Assembly (NCBI RefSeq): GCF_954871325.1 | Contig: NC_088775.1 | Span: 6,797,561-6,861,560 of the forward strand | From: Gordionus sp. m RMFG-2023 | Lineage: Eukaryota > Nematomorpha > Gordioida > Chordodea > Parachordodidae | DNA length: 64,000 nucleotides | Direction of reading: 5' to 3' | Shown: positions 1-12,339 of the stretch, piece after piece | How the letters are laid out: each line of letters opens with the position of its first letter | Position numbering within the stretch: the first letter of the stretch is position 1 | Program-made: the position numbers and the translations under genes | Notes under the pieces: generated by a model | The model's database searches: none | The model's input: only the letters and a program-made list of their open reading frames with translations | What the model was told of the DNA's origin: nothing

Positions 1-1107
1 GTAAGGCACTAAATAACAATGCAAAAAGTTATAACTTCTATATACTCCGTTCTAGTATGATGCTAATTTTGATAATGATTTATTTTTTTTTACCAATAAT
101 TCTTTCCCCTTTTAACCAATCTACAAAACAGAATAAAACAACATAATGTTCTAATAAAGCCCTACTTAATGATTTGGTATAAACTTCATTTTTAAACTTG
201 GCTAACTTCTCGCTTAAAGTGTAAGGTCGTGTTTTCTTTTTATAACTCAGTTTCCTTTTGGGGTTCTATATTCGATTAGGAATTATAAAAGAACAAGATT
301 TATTTTTACCAAACGGATTAAATTAATATACAAGCACTAAACATTAATCAAGTCGATTTTTAATCCTAAGATTGGCCAAAATTTTATTACTAACAATTTT
401 TTCATTTATGCTGGCTACTATTCTGGTAAAGCCAGATACTAACAAGTCACACAATATTGGCATATTTTAGAATTAGTATTTCATATCCGAAAAATCATAT
501 TCTTTATAATAGGGACCAGGCTAAAGGCCGGTAAATAATCCCCCCCCCCTCCCCTTTCTACTTATAGATAAATCCTTGCTACCTCACTGTGTTCACATGA
601 TTTAAAATGATATAAATGGTCTCGAATCGGTGAATGAGTCTTATAATGAGAATTATAAATTTGGGCGATCTATATCATACCAACTATTCAAACTAGTGTT
701 TTAATACTTTTGTTCCATTTAATAAACTATTTATTAATGTTTTTTCTTGCTCAAAAAATTTTTTTTTGGAGTATAGACTAGACGTTAATATTTCAAAATT
801 CATTTTATTTTGCAAGTTTCAAACCAAACACTTTAATCGTTTTACCAATAGTCGCTCCATCCATTCCAAGATGATAGTAATAATATAAATTGTTCTATAC
901 CCTTATTATTTAACGTTTAATATAAAATAATAATTTAGCGTAGGGTTAATATATAAATATAGGAAAATTTACTTTCGCCAAATTCTAAAAAGAGATTTTA
1001 AAAAAACTGCATATATAGATAATACTACATGAATAATGCAACTATAATCAGAATATAACATTGTTATAACTTTTCTTACAGTTCTACTAAAAATAATTAT
1101 CCTATCG
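1..1107. other. A+T-rich sequence without a gene
   Basis: No open frame or exon-like block is visible on either strand. The only notable feature is a short C-run near position 541. The sequence looks like decayed intergenic DNA leading into the first 2.7-kb repeat unit. Confidence 0.6.
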
Positions 1108-3825
1108 TGAAATTTCTAGCTTTGATACTAATATTTTTGGCTAAAATCTTCAGGCTTAATCCCACCCTCCTCCCCCCACCTATTCTTGAAAGCTATGTAA
1201 TATAAATTAAATAACAAATTTGAAGTAGAATTTACTACTAATAATTACCTAAATTTTCCGATAAGATGGGACTCCCCTCGTCTAAAAAAATAATTTTTAA
1301 AATATAAAATGATTACCATCCATAAATGGTTAAATTTCAAATTATATTAATAAAAAATTGATTATAAATCAGGGAAATCATCGGGAAAAAGGCCCTATCA
1401 AAAACATCATTTGGAGTAAACTTTCAAGCTATATCATAATTCTTGTTTTTAAACAATTCTAAATCGCTGTCTTAGATATGATTTGTTAATTAAACTTAAA
1501 AACAATAAAACGATCTTATGTAAAATACATTAATTTTCTAAATAGAATGTTAAATTCATCTTTAAGATCATACATTAAGAGCAGATAATTATCCATAATT
1601 TTAACAATAAATAATATTAGTTTTAAAGTATATGCTGCCTGATCTCAAAACTAGTTATATAATTTAAGGCATGATGTTAGTGTTGGGGAAAGGGAATGGG
1701 GTGGTTCTGGAAGGTTTTTTACGAAATTACTCAAAAATTTTGAAGAAGTTTTGATTGATGTTTCATTGTGGTTTCCATTTTTTTTTGAAAACGATCCTTT
1801 CCTACCAGGTTTACAGTTATATAGTATATTATTTAAAGATAAACCAATCTTAACATAATAATCTCAAATTAAAAACATTAGCATGTAGATATAAAAAAAA
1901 ATCATTAAGTTAATAAGATAGGAGATAAAATGGCATACCTGGTACTGTCATTCCTTTTATATAAAATATTTTAAAAAATCAATTTGTTCATCCTTCGAGA
2001 TGTATTAGTTATTAATGTTTTTTTTATATGATGTTCAGTTTTAATATCTCCCAACCTTTTTAAACAATGGCATCGTTGGAGGATTTAAGGTGAACGCGAT
2101 GCGATCACAATTTAACAGCTGATCAAATTTCTAAAATTTTTCGCAGAAATCGACCAGCGGTTATGAGTCATTTTTATCTATAAATATCAAAATTGTCTTT
2201 CACCCTAAAACTTATATCTAATTAGTGCGTCAATCGCGAAAAGCATATGGACTATAACGTTATTCATAAAATAACAAAAGCAGAAAGCCTAATCCTTATA
2301 GAAGAATGCTAGGACTCGATCGCGATCTGGTTTAACTCCGTTTATTACGGTTGGTGGTCCAACAAAATTTAATTTAGCTTAACCCAGAGTAGCGGATAAA
2401 CCCCTTTAAATTAGTTTGCACTGGTATAACCATATTACGTGGTTTAAGGCAGATTTGAAACCCTCATTTAAAAATAAATCGTATACAAATTTTTATATGA
2501 TTATTATTTTATGTTTTTTTATTTCTTATTTATGTTTTATAATTGAAATAAAGAAAAAATTGACTTTCTTTTTTTTATTTAAAATATTTTTCAATAGATT
2601 ATTATGAGCCGATTAAAAAAAATGCATATTCTGATTTATTTTAATATATTCCAAAACTTATAAAAACCATGAAAGGTTAAACCATTGTGGGTTTCTAAAC
2701 CGGATCAAACCGACCTATTAAGAACCTGAATCAAACTTACAGTTATAACGTATAACAATTTTCCTTTTACGAATCAAAAAAAAAAATTATTTTATATGAT
2801 CTATTCCCCCTTCCCCTCCAGATTAAATATTTAATTAAGCACACACCTCCTAAAATTCTCTTTTCTTTAACCCCCCATTGGATTAAATTTAATGTAAAAC
2901 CCCTGATTTATGGTTCCCGTATTTAGAGTCTTTCCAGTTTAAAATTTCTGTTGAGAATAAGACATGTTAATTAGAGATTAAAAAATTTGTTTTTACCTTT
3001 TAACATGGGAATTAATAATAGAGCCATAATACAAGTTAGAATATAATAAGCGAAATTCATTTTTTTTGACCGAATTTTTTGAAATGAAATTATTTAGATA
3101 TAATATAATAATCTTTTATATTTTAATATTTTTTTTAAAATTAATTTTTAAATATAAATGATTGAATTTTCGTTTATTTAAAATATTATATACAAACTCT
3201 TATAAATAAAAAATAAAAAAATTTTGTAGATAGGTAAATAATAAATAATTCTTTTTAAATTAGTCATATTTACTTAGTGGTTGCCAATTAAAGAAAGTAA
3301 AAATATATTATTATATTATATAATAAAAATTGTTACCCTTTTTTTAAAAAATAAAAATCAGATTATTCGTTGTAGCCATTTTTATATTAGTAATTTGAGG
3401 GGCCAAGAAAAGTTTAGTAAACATTTGTTTATAAATAGGGAAAAGCCATTTTAAGTTAATGTTATAGAAACAAAAATAATTATTAAACTTTATACTCTAG
3501 TATGGTTACTCGTTACTTTTGAAAAGTAAATTGTTATATTTACTGGTTATGTCTTTAAAAAAGGTGAAACTGGTTAGCTACAAGTTAGATTATTTTGCAA
3601 GTCACTTTGTAAATAATTTTTATAACCCATCCTAGAGGTCCGGTCCGCAGCTGGTGAGTTTTAGCCCACAAGCCCGTCCGCCCAACATTCTTACCCGTCG
3701 ACCCTTTAGTCTATAAATCTTTACCCACCCACCCCTTAGTCTATAAGTTTTTACCCATCCGCATATTATTTATAAAAAGTTCGAACCCGCGTCGCCCAAA
3801 ATAAAATTTAAATAAACTCAAGGCC
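1108..3825. repeat. 2.7-kb repeat unit A
   Basis: This block aligns from end to end with 3829-7745 in the same orientation. Shared landmarks include GTGAAATTTCTAGC near its start, GATGCGATCACAATTTAACA near 2100, and a GC-rich tail near 3635-3825 ending AAATAAACTCA. Identity looks like 80-85 percent by eye. Unit A carries no long open frame; a 63-codon stretch near 2416 looks incidental. It could be a non-autonomous transposon or a segmental duplication; no clear terminal inverted repeat was seen. Confidence 0.7.
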
Positions 3826-3828
3826 GTG

Positions 3829-6800
3829 GTGAAATTTCTAGCTTGGGTACTAATATTTTGGGCTAATCCCACTGCCCCCCACCCATTTTTGAAAGCTATG
3901 TCATATAAATAAATATAACAAATATGAAATAGAATTATTACTACTAATAATTACCTAAATAATCATAATAGTTGGGACTCTCCTGGTCTAAAAAAATCAT
4001 TTTAAAATATAAATAATCGACTAGTCATCATCAGGAAAAAGAGAAAGAAAACCATGGAAAAATATATCATTTGGTGTAAACTTTTAAACTACGTCATAAT
4101 TCATTTTTTTAAACAATCCTAGATAGAATATGATGATAATTAAACTTAAAAACAATAAAACGATCTTATGTCAAAATGCATTAAATTTTTTATTAAAGGT
4201 TGCCGGTCGGCTTTTCTGAATAGAATGCTAAATATTGCACAATAAACAATATTAATTTTAAAGTATTTGAGCCCTAATTGCCTGCCCTAGGTATATAATT
4301 TAAGGTATGATGTTAGTTTTGAGGGAGGAAGGGGGTTGTCTGGAAAGTTATTCTCGGGAATTACTCAAAAACTTTGAAGAAGTTTTGAATGAAGTTTCAT
4401 TGTGGTTTCAGTTTTTTTTTTAAAAACGATCCTTTTCTTCCAAGTTTTTCGTTACAAAATATATTATTTGTAGATGTAAAACCAATCTTAGCAATCAAAG
4501 CATTAGTATGTTGATATAAAAAAAATCATAAGTTAATAAAATAGGAGATAAAATGGCATACCTGGTATTACAATTCCTTTTATATAAAATAAAAAATCAA
4601 TTTGTACATCCTTCAAAATGTAATAGTTATTAATGTTTTTTATATGGCGTTCAGTTTTAATATCTTGCAACCTTTTAAACAGTAATATCGTTGGATTGAA
4701 TTTGTACGCGATGCGATCACAATTTAACAGCTGATCAAATTTCTAAAACTTTTCGCCAATTCGACCAGCGGTTACGCGTTATTTTTATCCATAAATATCA
4801 ATTGTCTTTCGTCTTAAAACCAATACCTAATTCGTGTGTCAAACAGTATCGCGAAAAAGCATATGGACTAGATCGTTATAATTTCATAAAATAACAAAAA
4901 CAGAAAACCGAATCCTTATAGATTATTTTAAATCTTTAACTGGTTGGTTAGACAGGACTCAAGAACGATTTAGTTTAGCTCTGTTAAGTACGGTTTGGTT
5001 GTTTAGAACAAAATTTAATTTAGCTTAAACCAAAGTAGCGGATATACCCGTTAAAATTAGTTTGCACTGGTCTAACCATATTACGCGGTTTAGGGCCGAT
5101 TTGAAACACGCATTTTAAAATAAATCGTATGCAATATGATTGTACGAATTTTTTTTATTTCTTATTCATGTTTTATAATAAAATAGAGAAAAATTTGTTA
5201 GGTTTTTCTAAGATCCACGTCATTTCGGCGCGTATCTAATACAGTTGAAGTTTATTATAAATTTATTAGTGTAAAACAAAAGGATGATTAAATAGAAGTC
5301 ATTTTGAATGTTGTATACCATACCTATTAATTATTTCTACATATATTTTTTTTAAAAAAAAATCTCAATTTTATTCACTAAATGTGTAATATCAAGAAAA
5401 TATTTAATATTATTTAAAAAAAAATTAGCAAACCAATCTTTAAACCGATTTCTTTGGTGGACCAATTAGCCTTGTTATAAGATATGTTGATCTATAAAAA
5501 AAAATCAAATTATTTAAACTAGAGTTTGGAACCGTTAAAAGTATTGTTTAAAATTTTTTAAGAGATTTTGTTCCATTTAGGTTTGAAAAATATTATTTAG
5601 GTTCGGATCGGTATAGAATTTAAGACAGTTCTTTTTGGTTCGTCCACTTTTTATAAATCTGATTTTTTTAAAAAAAAAATTAATCATAAACCTTGTATAT
5701 ATTATACTCTTAGAGAAAAAAATATTTTTGATAGATATTTTTATAATTCCTTATTTAATTTAACCATGTAGATTATTTCTTATCTAATTAACTTATAATT
5801 TGCTTAATCTCTATTAAATTGAGTATATATAAATTAAATACAATAAACTTGGTATTTATTGTGAGATGAAGATAATAGTTCAGTATAAATAATTTTAATT
5901 TGATAATAAATCACGAATATAAATTGCCCCCCAAGGAAAATTAAAATTTAATTTTAAATTAATTATTTTAGAAAACCGTTGTCAACCGGTTTAAATTGGT
6001 TCAAGAATATTTGTAACAGTTCGGTTCGCTCTTTATATATTTTTTAATAAAAGTTCGATTACGGTTACGGTTCAATGAATCGTTACTATTCGCTTCGAAA
6101 CCCTGATTTAAAAATGATATTTATTTTTTATGATTAATAGAATAATTTTAAGGATTCTTAATAAATCTATCAAATGAGTCAGTCTTAAAAGGAAAATCTA
6201 TTTTTTTTAGTCAATAATTATTTTCTAAATTAATACAATCGCTGGATATGATTGAAAAGTTTAACCACTGAGCATGAGACTTCCCTTTTGTTAATTCCTA
6301 ACTTCTAAAAAATATATTTGAATTTTTTTTTGATATCCAACCCTCAACATGACTTCTATTTAATGATCCCTTTGTTTTTTTTACTAATGAAATTGAAACT
6401 GTATTAGATACGTTCCGAATTGAGCGAATTGACGCTGCGCCGATTAGCCGCCGCGCTGAGTTGACGCTTAACCGAATTGACGTGATACCGTTTTTTAATT
6501 TAAAATAATTTTCAATAGATTATTATAGGCCGATTAAAAAAAATATACATTATGATTATTTTAATATATTCCAAAACTTATAAAAAACGGAGCAAAATGC
6601 GTAGACCGTTTAGGGTTTCTAAACCTGAACAAATCGATCTATTAAGAACCTGAATCAAACTAACCGTTATAACGACTCGGGAAACCCTGAAACTAAGTTA
6701 TAAATTTAATATTTTCTTTTAAAAAAATTTTTTATAATCTATAGAATTTTGACAACCTTTTTATAAAAAAAAATTATTTTCCTTCCACGAGTCAAAAACA

Positions 6801-7745
6801 AATTTTTTTTTAATAATCTATTTTTTTTTTCTCCACAGATTAAATATTTAATTAAACACACCTCCTAAAATTCTCTTTTTTTAACTCCCCAATGGACTAA
6901 ATTTATTGTAAACATCTGATTTAAAGTTCCCGTATTTAACGTCTTTCTTCTGTTAAAGAATAGACATGTTAATTAGAGATTTAAAAAATTTTTACCTTTT
7001 AACATGGGAATTAAAAATATACCCATAAAACAAGTTAGAATATAATAAGTGAAATTCATCTTTTTTTCTGGCAGAATTTTTGGGATGAAATTATTAGATG
7101 TAATATGATAATAATTAATAATCTTTTTATTTTTTAATTTTAAACTTATATTTTAATTTTTGACTTTTTTTAAATATTATATCCAATCTCTGATAAGAAC
7201 GGTAAATAATAAATAATTTTTATCAAAATAATCATAGAAATATTTACTTAGCGAATGCCAAAGTAAACTTTTAAAGAAGATAGAAATATATAAAAATCGT
7301 TAAGCCTTTTTTTGAATCAAGATCAGATACTTCGTTTTAGCCATTTTTATATAAAGTTTAAAATAATTTAAGGAAAGTTAGTAAATATTTGGTTATAAAT
7401 AGGAATACAATTTATTTGAATTAGTCAAGGTTAAAACCAAAAATAAGTAAAGACCTATATTCTAGTATTATTAATCGTTACTTTTAAAAAGTAAAGAGTT
7501 ACATTTACTGGTTATGTCCATAGATGGGTAAAACTAGTTACATACAAGTTAGATTATTTGGCAAGTTACTTTATGAATAATTTTTTATAACTAACCCTAG
7601 ACGTCTGCAATGGGCCGGTTTTTCTCCCACAAGCCTGCTCGTTCAATATTCTTAAAAAATTTAACCCGACCCTCTCAACCCGCCCATTATTTATAAAAAA
7701 AAGTTTTAACCCACGCCGCCATAAAATTTAAATAAGCTCATTCTT
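3829..7745. repeat. 2.7-kb repeat unit B, interrupted
   Basis: A second copy of the unit lies directly after unit A, head to tail. It is longer than A only because about 1.28 kb has been inserted at about 5211-6490; on both sides of that insertion the alignment to A resumes (near 5155 and 6491). It ends in the same AAATAAGCTCA motif as A. No coding capacity is visible. Confidence 0.7.
5211..6490. mobile_element. 1.28-kb inverted-repeat insertion in unit B
   Basis: The block is absent from units A and C. It contains a perfect 15-bp inverted pair, GTATCTAATACAGTT at 5232-5246 and its complement at 6397-6411. Outside this pair both ends carry ACGTCA(A/T)TTCGG-like sequence. At the right end this motif is repeated several times in GC-rich DNA (6411-6475), which is unusual for the region. 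No transposase is present, so it is probably a non-autonomous DNA transposon. The exact ends are uncertain by a few bases. Confidence 0.65.
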
Positions 7746-8169
7746 TCACAATTTTTTAAGCATCTAATAAAAAATGATTTAATTTCAGCGATACATCCTT
7801 ACAAAAAAGTTTTATAATTTAGGAAATTGCTATATTGAGCAATATTCAATTTAAATTACGGATATAGAATTTATATAATCTAATAAAATATTTAATAAAT
7901 TAAAATTAGTATTTATTGATACTAAAAATCTCCCAACAAATACTAATTCCTCGTTCAGAAGAAGCACTGGTTGCTGGGATTGCCAATATTTTTTCTAGCT
8001 AATCTTTATAGCTTTGAAAAATCTTTTTCTTGTCGTTCCCATCAAAGTAGGATATCCGTTTGAAGTATATCCTCTACTCAAGTGTGTTATTTAAATAAAA
8101 AAGGAAATCATTGATAATATATTTTTAAAAAATAATTTAAATTAGTTGTTAAGTGAAAAATCATTTAGA
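7746..8169. other. A+T-rich spacer
   Basis: Sequence between repeat unit B and LINE copy 1. No gene, exon or repeat boundary was identified here. Confidence 0.5.
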
Positions 8170-9476
8170 TTTTTTTTTAAAATAAAATCATGTCCAAAAC
8201 ATATTCTAGAAAATTCAAGAAATTTAACAAACAACGACTTCATAATACAAAGTATAATAATAGATATAATGGAAATATAATTAATGCAAATGATTATATG
8301 AGGAATAGGGGGGGGGGGGGGATTTTAAATAATTTAGGGAAGAAGAAGAAAATCTAGATTAATCGGGCTCCTCGGGGAATAATGAAGCATGTGAAATTAG
8401 ATTTTATAATCTGACTAGGCGTTGACGTAAGTAGACGCCTTCTTTTGGGTCTCCTGATTTAGTTCTTAAGGCTCCGCTAATCTTTTTAATTAGGCTAAGA
8501 GCCTGACTTCCAAAATTTATACTCATCTTGAATATCCACAAATTTATTTGTTTTAAATCTTCGGTGTATTTTAAAATGTCCTTATTGATTTTGGAGGGTG
8601 AGAGGGGGTCAATGCAAGAGAAATTCCACGCTAAAATCGGCAATTCTCCCAAGGAATTTGTGTAATTCCACCGGGTTGTCTCCCATCCCTAAAGAGACCT
8701 GGGGGTTCTAAAGTGGTAGGAAAGCCTGCGGACTGTAAAGCTCAGGGCATTGCATATGTTATGCCGGATTGAGCGTCCACTGCTAAAGATGCATTGGAGG
8801 CAATGACGACCAGTTTGACCTACTGGCTTTTTGCACTTGGCACACTTATATGAAACTAAAGCTGTTACATTTAAGCTAATGGCTACAGCAAAACAGAATT
8901 CTTGATTTGAAAGTTCGAGATTTTTAGAGGGAATGGCATCCAAGTATTCATGTCCTAAACCTTGGTTGAGGGAAGCTAATAGGGCATGATCTTCAGATTG
9001 CAGGGTCGAAAAGAGGTAATCAACGGACCTTGCAATCATCAGATTATCCCAATTCTTTTGTTTATGGGAGGCTGGTGGTTGATATTCATCTCCGATTGAG
9101 GCTTTCCATATGACATTGGCTTCGTCAAGCAGTGCATCTGGCAAGGACAGGTGATCAGTTATTATTTTGAAGCTTGTCAATCTGGACGAGATGAAACCAC
9201 TAATTGATAAGGCTATGGGTGATCGTAACCCCAAGCCTCCTTTATTGCAGGGGAGAGTGGCATGATGCCACGAATTGCAGTTAAATTTTAGGTTAGTTAT
9301 TTTTTCCATGATGTTTTTAATTATGGATTCATATGCTCTTAAGGGTTTAGGATTTTAAAAACAGCAGTTGACCGAGAGCATATAGGATCTTTGGTATATT
9401 GAAGAAATTTTTAATTAAGAAGAAAGATTTATGTGTGGGAAGTTGCATAAGTAGTTCCTCCATATTGTTTAAATTA
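8170..9476 (-). mobile_element. 5'-truncated RLE-type LINE, copy 1
   Basis: This is the 3' part of a non-LTR retrotransposon on the minus strand. The frame at 9309-8689 covers the region after the reverse transcriptase, including a Cys-Cys-His-Cys cluster (CAKC, then GRHCLQC, then GRSIRH) typical of elements with a restriction-like endonuclease. The frame at 8652-8404 continues with [14 protein letters not shown] and [13 protein letters not shown], which resemble the end of that endonuclease domain. The 3' untranslated part has a run of C on the minus strand near 8307-8320. The element ends in an A-rich tail (T-run at 8171-8178). Copy 2 (28620-31051) extends farther 5', so this copy is 5'-truncated at 9476. 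The two frames are offset, so it is inactive. Confidence 0.85.
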
Positions 9477-10190
9477 TTTATTTCTTATTCATGTTTTATA
9501 ATAAAAGAAAGAAAAATTTGTTTTAGATTTTTCTATTTAAAATATTTTTCGTTAGATTATTATGGACCGAAAAAATATATATTATGATTATTTTGATCTA
9601 TTCCAAAACTTATAAAAACCTAAACGAAAGGCTGAAACCGTTGTGGATTTCTAAACCGGAACAAACCCATCTATTAAGAATCTGAATACTAACCGTTATA
9701 ACGGCTCAGGAACCCTGAAACGAAGTTAAAAATTTAACATTTTCTTTTAAAATAAATCTTAAAATCTTTAGAATTTTTTTTTTTGACAACCCTTTTATAA
9801 AAATTATTTTCCTTCCACCAGATTAAATATTTAAGTAAGCACACCTTTTAAAATTCTCCTTTCTTTTAACCCCCACTGGATTAAATTTATTGTAAAAACC
9901 CCTGATTTATAGTTCCCGTATTTAACCTCTTTCCAATTTAAAATTTCTGTTGAGAATAAACATGTTAATTAGAGATTAAAATTTTTTTTATACCTTTTAA
10001 CATGGGAATTAATAATATAGCCATAAAACAAGTTAGAATATAATAAGTGAAATCCATTTTTTTTTGACCTTTGAAGTAAAATGATAAATAAAAAAAAAAT
10101 TTGTAGAAAGATAATTAATAAATAATTCTTTTTAAAATCTCACATAGGAATATTTACTTGGCGGGTGCAATAGTAAACTTTTAAAGAAGT
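9477..10190. repeat. Partial repeat unit C
   Basis: A third, partial copy of the 2.7-kb unit begins exactly where LINE copy 1 stops. It matches unit A from about 2520 to 3300 and unit B at 5155-5210 plus 6491-7280, and lacks the insertion found in B. Only about a quarter of the unit is present. Confidence 0.65.
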
Positions 10191-12339
10191 ATTTTTTTTT
10201 CCAAGAATAATACGCACTTTAAAATTAAATTTCTTATCATAATATTTATTCAATGATTCATCCTTTTTTTCTCGTTAGAAATGCTTATGTTAGCGGAAAT
10301 ATGTTTTTTCCTACAATCTATTATTTTTTCAACATTAAATCATTTTTTGAGCGATAGATTTTTAAATTTAAAAAAAACGCGCTCAAAGTTGAAAAAATCA
10401 CTGCCGAAAAAACGCTTCCTAGAATGTCGAAATTGACTGAATATCAAACATTTACTATATTTTACAAAAATATTTTAAAAAAAAGGTTGGAAAATTTGAG
10501 ATGACGAATTTATTTTATTGGAATTTTTTAAGGATATTGATTATTCTTAAATAAGGAAAAAATTAGTTTTTAAACCCGTAAAATCAAATTCTATCGCTTG
10601 TAAAAATGGTCGACTGTTAAGAATATGTTTACGCTCCGAAAATATCAGTTGCCATGTGACCTCTACCAAACCATTGCCAAAGAAAAAAGAAGCCATTTTA
10701 TTTATAAGGTAATTATATTTTTATTAAATAAAGAGATTTAATCATCCGACTTTGTTGTTTGACTTGGCAGTAAACAAAATCGTTCTATTTTCTTTCTTTC
10801 TTTCTTTCTTAGATTTGATTCTAATTCCATAATTTTATTTTCTTTGTAATTTAGTTAATCTTATTTATTTTTTCTTGACAAAATTACGTGATACGTGATA
10901 TTAAGCGCACTAACCCTAAAATGTCATATATATATCAAAGATATATATATAGAGCAACGCTTGGTTCTCTCATAAGAGCCCATCTAACTGGGATAAAAGA
11001 ATGGGAAATAATTAAATAAATAAGAGGACCATCCACGTTTTTGGGGCAGGCCGCAGTTACCTATGCGCGCAAGAGGCAAAGCCCCTTACTTAAACGCCCA
11101 TGGGAAAATAAAAAGAGAGGTAAAAAGCCCAAGCCCGATTAAATAAAAAATTTGATTATGGGAGGGATATATTGGCTATATTAATTTTACCATTAATTAG
11201 AATGTGAGCAAACCTAGAAATAAACATGATTAAATAAAATAGCACCAGTACAAATACAAATACAGTACTATCACTTTCTTCCAAAAATTTTTGCACCGGA
11301 TGTAAATAGTAATAATAAATATTATTACTATTGATATATAAAAAAGTATATCTACTTTATAAAAATTAAACATATAAAAATCTTATTAACGTAACTATTT
11401 TTTAGTTAGGTTCCATAAAAGGAACCAATTATATGAACAAATCAATTTGCATTTTTTTTGTCAGAAAATAATCTGTTCATTAGTAAAATATTTTTGATTT
11501 TAGAGAATAAAAATTTGTATAGGGAAAAAAATGTCAGTTTGTTTATAATACGATGGGAGAGAACAAGTAGGTCGATAATTTTTAGATATTTTTTTAATTA
11601 CAAAATTAAGCTTTCAATTTGTTAAAATCGAAAGCCTCTGCACTTTATAGGCCCTTTTTTCGGCTAATATGAAATCATTTTAATATTTAAATAACCTTTT
11701 AAACTTAGCTTCCTTCTTTATTCAAAAATGAAGATTATTTTTCATTACGAAATATAAAAAAAAGGGATATATTTATGTTCATTTTTGGCGAAATACATTT
11801 CCTTTTTTGATGTAATTTTTTAATTGACTAGAAATTAAAATGGGTAACTCACTGAAGCTAGGGGAAATTTTTATTATTAATAAATATGCGATAGCATAAA
11901 TCTGTGATTTTTATAATTTTCTGATTGTTAAAACTGCAAAACGACAACAATCATTATCTCTGATATTTAGTATCTTGACAATCATTTTACCATATAATTT
12001 TTTAGATTAATTTTTTTTTTATATATTAGATCAAATAGGTACCACTTTTAACTGTAATTCAATATTTTTTAGAGGTATAAAAAACAATTAGCAATCTTAG
12101 ATTGAAAATGGTGAAAAATAAATAAATTCATTTTATCTCATGATAAATTTTGCAATTAATAGACGAAGAAAATATCATTCAAGTAGAACGCATCCGAGGA
12201 AAATAATAGGCTAGTTCGGAAACTGTAAGCAGTTAGTATATTTTATAAATATATACAATTTATTTTATTATAGCTATATGTGTTTGCGATAAAAATAAAT
12301 TAAGTAAAAATATTTAAGAATGAGATAATTGTTGTAGAA
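10191..12339. other. A+T-rich sequence with small repeats
   Basis: No gene recognised. A palindromic block at about 10290-10430, with arms built around TTTTTCAAC and a TTTTTTGAGCG core, belongs to the same foldback family as 25825-26758. A short TTTC run lies at 10793-10810. A GC-richer island at 10950-11125 shows no open frame. The stretch near 10880-10935 resembles 54740-54790 and is probably another dispersed repeat. Confidence 0.5.

Noticed and set aside
3770-3800. GTTCGAACCC near the end of repeat unit A as a tRNA T-arm
   Set aside because: No acceptor, D or anticodon arm can be formed around it, and the equivalent place in unit B is different.
10920-11010. Possible tRNA or SINE head in the GC-richer island
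   Set aside because: No A and B box pair with proper spacing was seen and no cloverleaf could be folded.
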